A stretch of 64,000 bases of DNA from Theristus sp. LFF4_11. Its lineage: Eukaryota > Nematoda > Chromadorea > Monhysterida > Xyalidae. Made by a program: the position numbers and the translations under genes. Positions 13,201 to 25,200 of the stretch are shown here, one piece after another. Location: the NCBI GenBank assembly GCA_030248135.1, contig JASANC010003074.1, positions 1 through 64,000 of the forward strand, in the 5' to 3' direction. The notes below the pieces were generated by a model. It made no database searches. It was not told the origin of the DNA and worked only from the letters and a program-made list of their open reading frames with translations. Positions within the stretch are counted from its first letter, which is position 1. Each line of letters opens with the position of its first letter.

Positions 13201-16200
13201 CCACGCACCGAATTTGAGTTTTTCTTTTCTTGTTTTTCACACACCAATATTCGAGTTTTATTTTGAATTTTCGTATTCATGTTTTGTAACTTCAAAAAAT
13301 CAGACAAACAGCGCGCGCGCGCACGCAGCGCAATCCATTCCACTCGGAATGATAAATTATAAAATTGCTTTCAGTTTTGGGGGCTGTATAATTTCGAGGG
13401 GCTGTATCGTATCAGGCATTCTCGCGCGTTTCAACGTTTCATTATTCATAATCGCATATGGATGTGGTGTTCATTGTTGATATTATTATCAAATCTGCTA
13501 TCATATCATTCGTTGTTCCGGAGTGCTTTTCCACGTTTTCTTTCAATGAAATCAGCAATTTCAAATTTGCCGCGTTTTTCAGAGCGCCGACGAGTCAGCG
13601 GCGTCGGAGAGTCTGGAGACGGATGCGGCACGCACGGGCGACACGACCGTCAAGATTCACTGGTCGAATCTCAGTCCGTCGGCGATGAAAGTCAGTTCGA
13701 GTTTTTTCTTCTTTGTGTGTTGTTAGTTTTTGTTTCGATTACGCACGAACTCTAAGCTGTAGGCTATCAGCTGATTGGTTGATGATCCGGTGATGCGTGC
13801 TGTCTGTGCAGACAGACTCTCCACTACCTCGACAGCAATGCCTGTTCAGAGCACAGCATGCATCATCACGTGATCGCCAACAAGTCAGCTGATAGCGTTA
13901 TAACTTATGAGTTAGACCGTAGTTGCTTAGTTTTTTTTTACTGTTTGCTGTTTGCATCGTAGACAAAAGGTTGTATGAGGTCTCCGTTTGATACGCTGTT
14001 CTTGCAGTTTTATTGGAGTTTTATTGTTTTATTTTACTGTTCTTGGAGTTCCTGCGGTTCGCGAAATAAAATGAAATGAAATGAAATGTTCCATGCCTGC
14101 TTTTGGGTCATTCATGTCGAGTCATAGGCGCGCTGATGCGCTGAACCAGGAACGTTAGTTCGAATCCCACTGGAAGTTTCAGAATTTCTCCGATCGATTC
14201 TTGCATCTCTTTCCAAAAAATAGAACTTTCCAAAATACCGCGCCAAAAGCGACTCCAAAAAACGTATCACAGAAGTTTGTTCATGACATGAAAAGTGCGC
14301 CCCGTTTCCAGACAAGGACTTTACTTTCTGCCACTTTGCGCGGATGATTGTTTTCGCAACTGTTTTTGGCGTCTTGTATTGATTTCATAGTTCGACAACG
14401 CCACAAAAAAGATGCAGAAATACAATGAAAACCGAGAAAACTGTGTTCAGGTGACCGAACTGCGGGAGCAGCTGGACGTGCGTGGCCTGCCGAAGGGGGG
14501 CCTGAAGCAGGCGCTCATCAAACGACTCGAAGAGGCCGTGCAGGCTGAGAAACAGACGGAGCAGGACAAGGAGAACGCCGCCGCGGAGGAGACAGACCCT
14601 GTGGCGCAGGCCGCGAAGGTGCTCGATACGATTGCCGCTGAGGAACCGGTCCGGTATTAGAGGCTGGGTTGTTGTTGTTTTTCTGTTAGCAAGCAACTTT
14701 TGCTCACTAGCTTCGGTGCGTCTGAAATTATGAGATGCAGAATCTGTAGGGCCGCAGCAGTAAGACCTACAGGGTGCTGGAAGAAACCTGTCACTTTTCG
14801 GCTTGGTAAAAGATGCACGAAAGTTTGCACTGACCGACAGGCGGTCAAGGTCCTGGCCTGGATACGATTGCTGTTGAGGAACCAGTGTAGGCTTAGGACT
14901 TTTAAGACTATGCCTTCTGTTCATATGTTTCACACAGTGATGTAGCACAGGCACAGTAGTAAACAAACCCACAGATACACACTAGTGCTGCTGTGGTATC
15001 ATCGCTTGCGAATGAATGCTTTTTTCCTCTTTTTTTCAGACAGCTCCTGATGAGCCGATGCCGGATGCATCACAGTTGGACGCTGGCGATTTGGAGGTGT
15101 GAACACTTGTGTTTTTCTTTCAGTTCAGCAATTTTTGTTTTGCCGTTTTTTTTTCGTTAGCGTGAATTTCTGAAAAAAACTCATGCCACTTCATCAGCGG
15201 TAAATCCGTGTTGATTCGCTTTTCACTTTGAAAAAAATTTGCTGTCATGAAACAACAGTTTTCGCGATATGCCAGTCGCAGCGTTCCAAAAATCCAAAAG
15301 TTTTCTTAGAACTTTTTCAAGATGTGCTTCTCTTGTTGTAATAATTTTATTCTAATTAGCCTAAAAAATGCCACCGTGGTTGTCAATACCTCAATGGAGC
15401 GACCCAAAAATCGTTGTTTTCCGAGAAACTTTTCAAATCGTGTTTCTTTTTCTTGTTATGCACCTCAAAACTGTTACTTAGCCAATTACTGTTGAAGTGT
15501 TGATCAATGATATTGCCTACTTTTTGCCTATTGCCTGGTTCTGCGACTCAGTGCGTTTGTACACGTTGAAAGGAAAATAATTTCATGCTTGATGCGGCAA
15601 TTCAAAGTTGCCTTAGTGAGTCCGGTCGTGTCACAGGGACTCGGCTCAGTTCCGCAATGTATGAAACTGATTTTCGCAGAACAGAACGAAAATGAAAGTT
15701 GACTGTCGCGACTGTCAGTATTTCGCACACATCCTGTGTAATGTTTGTATTTCGTGTATTTTGTATGTTGTTTAATACTGGCACTCGCGATATAAGAATC
15801 GCGACAACGAATTTACGAACTCATGAAACTCGCGCGCTGTCTCCAGGTTCGCGACGAAGTGAAGGATGACGACGACGAGGAGGAAGTGGTGGAGGAGCCT
15901 GTGCCCAAGAAGCAGCCGAGCGAGCAGAAAGTCGAACCGAAGGAGGATGCGACGCCGAAAGAAACAGACGAGCAGAAGGCGGCGCGCGAGAAGGAGGAGA
16001 AACGGAAACGCGAGAAAGAGGTTCGCTTCGTCGGCATTTTGGGAGTTTCAGTGGAAATTTCGAGCGGAGTGGAATTTGCGGATTTTTATGACATGCACTG
16101 CGGTGAAAATGGTTTTCTGTGTGTTAGGTTGACTGGCTGTTGCTTTTATCCGAAAATACATTTTGCCGTTTGTGTGTGTGGGAAACGTGACGCATTTGCT

Positions 16201-19200
16201 GCGCCATGTGGTCGGTTTTGTTGCATTTATAATTCCTGGTGTGACAAATTCGCACAGTGTTTTCCATATTCCAACTTTATTGCACTGAAATACATGCTCA
16301 CAGAACAAATCAATGAAAAAACATCAATGATGGTTTCAAAAACAATCCGGAGAATTTCCCACTCAGGAAAAAGAGCGCAAGGAGAAGAAATCGATACTCG
16401 AACGCCAGTACCAATACTCGGTGCCATCGGCCGGCACTAAGCCGTCGATTCTCGTCTATCCGAACGCCGAGGCGAAAGGCGGCAAATTCGAGTGCAAGGT
16501 GATGACATTGCAAGCGTTGATGGACTACAGGCCGGAGGAGAACAAGGAGCACTCGTTCGAGGTTGGCTCCGGGGGGTCATCAGACAGTTTTCTCTTGCGA
16601 TGAGTTTTGACGGCTACTGAAAAGCAGGCATGCGCGTGCGCACACGTCGAACTCTAAATTATGGGGAATCAGCTTCAGCTGATTGGTTGGGATTTAGGGT
16701 TGGCACAGGAAAAAACCGGTTTCTTTTCCGTTTTAAAACCGTTTTTTTTTTCAGAAAAAATAAAGAACCGATTTTTTACCTTAACAATTTTCAAACTTCG
16801 TGGTCAAAAATCACAATTCTTCGTTTGATTAATAAAATGTAAAATTATATTTTTGAAAAAACGGTGCAGTGAACTGTGTCGAACTGAACTGGTGAAGCAA
16901 CATTTCGCTGAAGCTTTTGTGTCAGGGGTCAAGTGAAATACAATGAAGACAAGGTGACTGCTAAACTAAGTGTATATGCAGACTGACTGACGACGTTGTC
17001 AATTTGAAACGGTAACTGATGAAATGTTATTTTTCAAACGCCATCTGCTACCGGTTTCACTTTGCAGTTCTGCAAATCTCGCCCCCGAATCGGGGTCAGC
17101 TATTCGGTTTCCTTGCAACCGTCCCCCCGCTCCCCACACCTACACGCCCAGTCGTTGTTTTAAATTTATTGAACGTGCTGCCCTGGAAACTAATAAAAGC
17201 GAAAATGATTTGTTTTGAAACAAATAATTGGGTAGCATTGGGTAGCAAAAAATCGCTAATTGGGTATGTTGTATCTCCGAAACCAGCGTTTTACGCTGCT
17301 CAACAGCACTAGATTTAATGTATTTCCTATTTTGAGTTCAAGGTGCCAAGTTTTGGAAAGTTTAGGAGCTGGGAAACATTCGGTTTTTTCGGTTTTCGGG
17401 TTTAAAACGGAAAAGAAACCTTTTTTTCTTGTCAGTATAAAAAACCGGTTTTTTACGAACCCTAGGCTCCATCAGACATTTTTCTCTCGCCATGAGTGTT
17501 GACGACTGCTGAAAAGCATGCTTGGCGCCTTGCGTACAGTCGAACTCGAAATTATGAGCAATCAACTGATTGGTTGGAATTATGGCATGCATGCTTTCTG
17601 TTTAGGGTTGGCACAGGAAAAAAAACCGGTTTTCCGTTTTAAAACCGGTTTTTTCCAGTTTTTTTTTGAAAAAATAAAGAACCGGTTTTTTACCATAAAA
17701 ATTTTCAAATTTCGTGGCCAAAAATCACAATTCTTCGTTTGATTGATAAAAAGTAAAATCATATTTTTGAAAAAACGGTGCAGTGAACTGTGTGGAACTG
17801 AACTGGTGAAGCATCATTTGCAGAAGCTTTTGTGGCAAGGGTCAAGTGAAATACGATGAAGACAAGGTGACTGCTAAACTGAGTGCATATGCAAACTGAC
17901 TGATCATGTTGTCGATTTGCAAAGATTAACTGATGAAATGTTATTTTTCGAACGCAATCCGCTGCCTTTTTCACTTTGCAGTTCTGAAAATCTCGCCCCC
18001 TAATCGGGGTCGGCTATCCGGTCTCCTTGCAACCGTCCCTACCTGCGTTCCACACCTACACGGTCACTGCCCAGTCTTTGTTTTCAATTTATTGAACGTG
18101 CTGGAAACCAATAAAATCGAAATTGATTTGATTTGAAACAAAAAATTGGGTAGCATTGGGTGGCAAAAATAGCAAATTGGGCGATTGTATGCCCGAAAAC
18201 AGCATTTTACGCTGCTCAAAATCACTAATTTTGATGTATTTCCTATTTTGAGTTCAAGGTGCCAAGTTCTGGAAAGTTTAGGAGCTGGGAAGCATTCGGT
18301 TTTTTATGGTTTTAAAACGGTTTTAAAACGGAAAAGAAACCGGTTTTTTCCTGGCAATATAAAAAACCGGTTTTTTACCAACCCTATTTCTGTTCAAACA
18401 AAAAACTCCGGCCCCATAGCAATGCCTGCACAGAAAGCACCGTAATCACCAACCGATCAGCTGATTTCCCATATTTTACAGTTCGACGGTATGCGTGTGT
18501 GTTTGCCGATACAGTCGAAGTCGAACGTTACATCATAGGAATCCAGCTGATTGGTTGGTGATCGCACGTGATGTTGGCTGGCGTTGCTGTGGATAGGCGG
18601 AGTTTTAGTCGCCATCGTTCAGGCGAATGCTAAATCGAGAGTGGAGCGGACGACAATACAAAAGTGTTTTTTTTCGTGTCTGTTCAGGTTGCAATGTTTG
18701 CGGAAGCGTTCAATCAGATGCTGCAACGGGACGCTGCATTCACCATCTACAAAACGCTGCTCGCAGCACCGGACAAGGAGACACAGGTACGTGCAGAGAA
18801 AATGTGCCAGCGCAAAAGCTGGTGGGGTGGAAAGTGGGCATGGTGAAAAGTTCGGAACTGTAGTGATGTGTTCGGTTACCGAAATTCTCGGTAACCGAAC
18901 CGAAACCGAAAAAAAATCACCAACCGAAACCGAAACCGAAGCATTTTCGAGCACCGGAAACCGAAACCGAAACCGAAAAAAAAGTGCTCGGTAACCGAAC
19001 CGAAACCGAAAAAAAATTGTCCACCAACCGAAACCGAACCGAAAAAATTTGAATTTTCGGTTATTTTTCGGTTACATAAGAAAAATTTCAGCTTAGCTGA
19101 ATGAAACCTGACCAACATAAAAAACCGTAAAAATTGAAACAGTGGAAGTGGAAACTGGAAACACTGATTACACTACACCAGAATTACTGTCACTCACTGA

Positions 19201-22200
19201 CACTGTGGTTTTGGTGTGTTGTGTTGTGTTGTATGTTTGTTCATGTGTTACTGTTGTGTGTGTGTCGTGTTCGTCTTTGTCCAACTTGTGCTGTGTAATT
19301 TTGCATGTGTTGTGGTGCGTGCTGTGCTGGTAGCTGGGTGTGCGTGTATCGTATCATCATGTGCTTTTCTGGTTTCATTGATTAATGATTAATAATGACA
19401 ACAATATGTGTAAATTTAGATTAGAAACAATTTTATTTGTTTTTTTTGGCATGTGGCCCAACGTCATGCCGGCAGAGCAACCACGACGATGATCTTCTTA
19501 CAACAGGACATAGTCAATGGAAAATGTTCGGTTCAGTTCAGGAGATCATGAATCATGATCAGAAATCAGAATAAAGAACAGAATCAGAAACACATTCCGT
19601 TTGAATGTGATGCCCTTGTTGCCGGGGGACTTATGCAATAAAATGTGCACAAACAAATGTAAAGGCAAACATGCATTCAGTTCAGTTGAAAAAGCAGCTG
19701 ACATTTGATAAACAGCATCAGTCGGAGCAGACAGACAGAGTCAGCCGTCAGCAGCAAACGACATTGATAAAAATCGGGACGGGGGGAATTTACCCACACG
19801 CCACATCACACCCCACCCAAAAGAAACGAAATTTGAAAATTCTGGATTGATTGGGGAACTGAACAGAACAGTGCGATGTTTTCACATTTCCGTCACGTCC
19901 CCCACACTCCCACCCCACACGACTCACCATCAGCGTGGACACACCAACGCCAAGCCACAGCGTGTCGTTCATATCGCTGATAAACTTTTTCATTTTCGCA
20001 CACCGGACGAGACCGGACTGACACTGCTTGAATTTATATTTTTGCTCAATCAGTTGAAAATGGTTTCACAGTTTTACCTGGGTAAAAACTGGATTGGATT
20101 GGAATGGAGGAATAATTCGGTGGGTGGTGGGGATTTGCCCACCCCTATATTAGGGATTTGGATTAGGGCTGTTTAGGAAACATCTGGCAACACTGAAACA
20201 TTTTTTGAATAAAGCTATAAAGCAGGCCAAGGGTCCGTTCCATATCCGTTCCGTTTCTCTTCCTCTTTTCATTTTAGCATTCATTATCCACCGCACCCTA
20301 AATTTTTACAATTTATCGGACAATCTATCCTGAAAGCACTGAAACTGAATAATTTATGTTGCATGCAACTAGGGATGGATCCGGCAAATTTGCCGGAATC
20401 CGGGCCGGAACCGGCAAAAGCCCATTCCGGCCGGGCCGGATCCGGCAAAAATTGCCGGAATCCGGACCGGAATGGCCTTTTTATGTCTAAAAAACATCTA
20501 CGCACATTTCGTCGCTTCTTCATCACATTTTCAGCATAAAACAGCACAGACACAGAAGCAAAGTCAGCAAGACACAGCACGTGAACCAACCAAAAATTAC
20601 AACAACAACAATTGACAAAATTCACATTGCATAGGGATAATCAAGTGCTGGCAACACTCCATTCAGAAACATGACCTTTTCGGCGTTCTGAGTTGACAGA
20701 CGAGATCGGCTGTACACAAACACCTGCCTGGCTTCAGAGAACATTCGTTCGCTTGCCACGCTTGTTGGTAACGGTGCCAGGTATCTGCGCGCGATTGTCG
20801 ATAGTTTGGGGTATTTAGACGAGTTCAGCTGCCAAAAGTCTAGCATTAGATCACTTTTGTCCGGTTCGTCGATAAAATCATCCGACTCGTACATATTCAT
20901 TTCGCCGCGCAGTTCATCTTCGAGACTGGATTCGCCTGACGGGTTGCGCGGTCGCGCAGCGTGAAACTCGATGCCTCCGTAGAGGCCAGTCAATTTCTTT
21001 TTTTGGTTCGGGCTCGCGTTCACTTTCCTCATCGTCGTTGTTCGCGATCTCGGATGTATCGTCGCAGTTTGTGGGCGTCTCCGGTCGTTTCAAGATTTTC
21101 TTTGCAATGTGAAGTAGTTCACAACGAGTCGCGCCTTCATTTTCGAAGACGACTGCAGTATTCTTGAATCGCGGATCAACGTACGTGGCCATGACGTTGG
21201 ATTCGTTGTAGAAAAGCGCACGGAAGCGTGTGTCGATGCTGGTCAGCAGCGTTTCATTCGTCGTACCAATGCCACGTCGATGTCAATGTTTCGACTTTCG
21301 CGAACAAGTCGATGCGCTGCTTCAGTGCGCAAACGGCGGGCAACACCATTGAAATGGATTCGTCGTCTCGTGGATTTGTCGTTGGGGGGGGGGTTATCGG
21401 GTTTTAGGGGATCACGGCACCCCCGCACACCCACGGTAACACACGTCGCTAAAATCGCTGGTGTTCTGGGGCTCACAAAAAAGCAACTGTTTGACTGCTA
21501 ACTGAATATGACCAACGAAGATGGCTGATTTCAAAAAACCTGTTATTGTTCATCAAAAACGTCGGCCAAAAGCTGGCAGCCACGTTTTTTAAAGTGGACG
21601 ATGCTGCACATAAGTTTACCACTCAAGACAAAAGCAGTGAACCATTTACCATTGAACAGAACACTAAACTAAAGAAACGCTCACTGATCACATGTCAAAT
21701 GCACAACAACAAAACCAACAAAGCACCGAAACAAATTTGTCAAACCATTGAACAGCTCTGAAACGGAGGAATCAACTGGTTAATTCGCGGGTCTCGGCCA
21801 TTCCGGCCGGATCCGGCAAAATTGCGCCGGAATCCGGACCGGATCCGGATCCAATTTTAGGCGCCGGAATCCGGAATCCGGACCGGAACCGGCTCCATCC
21901 CTACATGCAACTTGCAATATATATGCGCCATCGATCAAGCAATCTTTTTCATTTGAAACCGAAAATCAACCGAAACCGAACCGAAATGAAATATTTTGTC
22001 GGTAACCGAAACCGAAACCGAAAAAAAGTGCTCGGTAACCGAACCGAAACCGAAACCGAAAAAGAAATTTTTTATCAACCGAAACCGAAACCGGAAAAAA
22101 ATTGTCCACCAACCGAAACCGAAACCGAAAAAAATCGCTTCGGTACACAACACTATTCGGAAGAACCTTTTGTTCATCGTGCCAACCAAACTGTGAGAAC

Positions 22201-25200
22201 TTCTCCCCTGAATATTCCGTTTTTTCTCGTGTAGTTTGTTTTAGCGCCTGATTCAACACACGCCCACTATTCTTCTTTCACTGATACGCAATGCTGGAGT
22301 ATGTTTTTCATCTTGTGCTCTTTAATCGAGTAGGTTGATGCATGCATTCTGCATGGATTGCTGAGTTCGCCGGAGTTTGGATTGCACAGAATGCATGCAT
22401 CACTGACCACCAACCAATCAGCTAGTTGCATAGCATATCTAAAAAAGTTTGATTGTACCCATTCTTCATTTTCACACCGTAAGATTGTCGCAACTGACGA
22501 TTATGAATTCGTAAAATCCTCAAAAGAAACCGAATTGCGATTCTTTCGTCTATTTCTCTGCTCAGAAAGCGCTGGACGCCGAGGCAGCGGAGGCAAAGGC
22601 GAAAGCGAAGGCCGATGCGGAGGCGGCTGCCGCGAACGAGGCGGACAGCGCCGAACAGATGGACACGAACGAATCGGACTCGGACACCAAGAAGGAGAAG
22701 GAGGTTCGGGCGCAATGGCGTTTGTTGCGAAGGGAAATCTCGTTTTTTTTTAAATTGAAAAAAAACATCGTTTCAAAGAACCTGTCGTGATCCCAGTGAT
22801 CGCTCTGTACCGCATCCGTGCGGTTGTGTGGTGTACCACGGTGTATTTGCCGCCATATGCGGTGCGCACGCCAGACGAAGTGATTTGCGGCAAGTGCACC
22901 AGGGTTGCCCCCTCCCCTCCCCTTCCCCTGTATGGTCTGTCTGCACCTGTGTACTGATTGGTTTTTGCGACGGAGACCACGCACCAACCATTACTCCTTG
23001 TCTTACTGGGACTTCTCTCTTTGCGCTGATTGATCGCTTGATTATGCTGTAGCCAATCAGGGATGTTCGGCTAGAAACACCGTCAGCGATGATTGGTCGA
23101 GTAGGAATTAGGATTGGTCTCTCCGAACCGCCGTTTTATCGGAGTAGAGTAGCCTGGATGCTTTTCCGCGAAATAAAAATGAATGGGTGGAACGTGGCAT
23201 TGCCCTGTTTTTCCATTTCATCAGGACGCTGAGATTATCGTGTTGTCCGAGAATAAAGCGGACGAGCCGAAATTGACGTCGTCGACGAAATCGAAACCGC
23301 CCGAGACGACGGTGGTCGTGCGAAACCCGCAGATTTTGTACGCGTTCGCGTTTTATGATCAGAATCTGTGCGGCTATCTCGCCGAGAAGGACGCGGAGGA
23401 GATCCTGTACATGATGGGCCTGCAGCTGAGCCGCAGTCAGGTCGGCTGGCATTCCTGCGCTTTCAGTCAGTCAGTCAGTCAGTTTTATTCTGCAGTTCAA
23501 GGCATAATACCGGAGAAGTGTAAGACACCATGAGTAGGCGAGCCAAAAAGCTTTTTTCTTGTGCTCTTGGTTTCGGTGGTTTTTCGGGAGTTTATGGCTT
23601 TAGTCGTAGAATTGTGCTGGTGGTGCAGTTTTGCAGGTTTTTTGTCATTTTTTGCGATTGTGCTTCCAAATTGCCAAACGCGACAGCGGTTTCGTTGGCG
23701 ATTCCATCAAAGCAATTGCGTTCAATCAACAACCAAACAATCAATGATCGTTTCAAGGCGAACCGCGTGGTGCGCCGTCTGGCGTCGCACGATCAGCTGA
23801 AGTATCGCCGGTTCACGGACGCCGTCGTCGCGAAGGACTCGGGCGAGACGATCAGCGAACCGATTTGGCTGACCATGCCGAGTGATGAGCAACTGGCGAA
23901 AGGTGGGCCGGGTGGGGTGATAGCAGCTGGCGAAAGGTGGGCCGGGTGGGGTGATAGCAGCTGGCGAAAGGTGGGCCGGGTGGGGTGATAGCAACTGGCG
24001 AAAGGTGGGCCGGGTGGGCTGATAGCAGCTGGCGAAAGGTGGGCCGGGTGGGGTGATAGCAGCTGGCGAAAGGTGGGCCGGGTGGGCTGATAGCAGCTGG
24101 CGAAAGGTGGGCCGGGTGGGGTGATAGCAGCTGGCGAAAGGTGGGCCGGGTGGGCTGATAGCAGCTGGCGAAAGGTGGGCCGGGTGGGCTGATAGCAGCT
24201 GGCGAAAGGTGGGCCGGGTGGGCTGATAGCAACTGGCTAAAGGTGGGCCGGGTGGGCTGATAGCAGCTGGCGAAAGGTGGGCCGGGTGGGCTGATAGCAG
24301 CTGGCGAAAGGTGGGCCGGGTGGGGTGATAGCAGCTGGCGAAAGGTGGGCCGGGTGGGCTGATAGCAACTGGCTAAAGGTGGGCCGGGTGGGCTGATAGC
24401 AGCTGGCGAAAGGTGGGCCGGGTGGGCTGATAGCAGCTGGCGAAAGGTGGGCCGGGTGGGCTGATAGCAGCTGGCGAAAGGTGGGCCGGGTGGGGTGATA
24501 GCAGCTGGCGAAAGGTGGGCCGGGTGGGCTGATAGCAGCTGGCGAAAGGTGGGCCGGGTGGGCTGATAGCAGCTGGCGAAAGGTGGGCCGGGTGGGCTGA
24601 TAGCAACTGGCTAAAGGTGGGCCGGGTGGGCTGATAGCAGCTGGCGAAAGGTGGGCCGGGTGGGGTGATAGCAGCTGGCGAAAGGTGGGCCGGGTGGGGT
24701 GATAGCAGCTGGCGAAAGGTGGGCCGGGTGGGGTGATAGCAACTGGCGAAAGGTGGGCCGGGTGGGGTGATAGCAGCTGGCGAAAGGTGGGCCGGGTGGG
24801 CTGATAGCAACTGGCGAAAGGTGGGCCGGGTGGGCTGATAGCAACTGGCGAAAGGTGGGCCGGGTGGGCTGATAGCAGCTGGCGAAAGGTGGGCCGGGTG
24901 GGCTGATAGCAGCTGGCGAAAGGTGGGCCGGGTGGGGTGATAGCAGCTGGCGAAAGGTGGGCCGGGTGGGCTGATAGCAACTGGCGAAAGGTGGGCCGGG
25001 TGGGCTGATAGTATCGAAACGAGGAGAATGATTGGGGGTTGTGGGTTTATGTTGTTTGGGATGTTTCGATGGAATGAAATGTCCACTGTGGTTTAGTGGA
25101 CGAAGTTACGAAAATGTGAGAATTATGAGATTACCTGTTGCTACTTCTATGAGTAGAGATAGCGGAGGTTTAGATTAGACTAGTGGTGTGCAAAAAGTAC

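Larger units (their letters stand above)
16563..18386. repeat. Tandem duplication of ~0.9 kb at the start of CCAR1 intron 19
   Basis: Two head-to-tail copies (about 16563-17464 and 17465-18386). Each runs from 'GGCTCC...TCATCAGACA' through a family A MITE start into a 770-785-bp hAT-like MITE. In copy 1 the first bases are the 5' splice site of exon 19. In copy 2 the matching point reads CTAGGCTCC, so the splice site is not duplicated. The breakpoint coincides with the end of the first hAT-like MITE. Confidence 0.65.
18861..22155. mobile_element. Outer hAT-like element with CCGAAAC subterminal repeats
   Basis: The left end TAGTGATGTGTTCGG and right end (complement TAGTGTTGTGTACCG) are imperfect inverted repeats. 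Both ends continue into dense 'AACCGAAACCGAAA' repeats (18890-19050 and 21960-22130). Flanks are TTCGGAAC near 18851 and TTCGGAAG at 22156, a possible 8-bp duplication offset by two bases. The interior (19080-20361) shows no transposase I recognise. The element at 20370-21903 is nested inside it. It lies in CCAR1 intron 20. Confidence 0.6.

Noticed and set aside
20622..21260. Host gene of hAT origin (domesticated transposase)
   Set aside because: A frameshift, the missing N-terminal and catalytic parts, and intact transposon ends with target duplications indicate a decayed transposon, not a domesticated gene.
24237..25086. Long minus-strand open frames of Pro-rich repeats (SAHPAHLSP..., PPGPPFASC)
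   Set aside because: They are read-through of the 34-bp minisatellite, which lacks stops in all minus-strand frames. The period in protein is just three DNA units. No start context or conserved domain.
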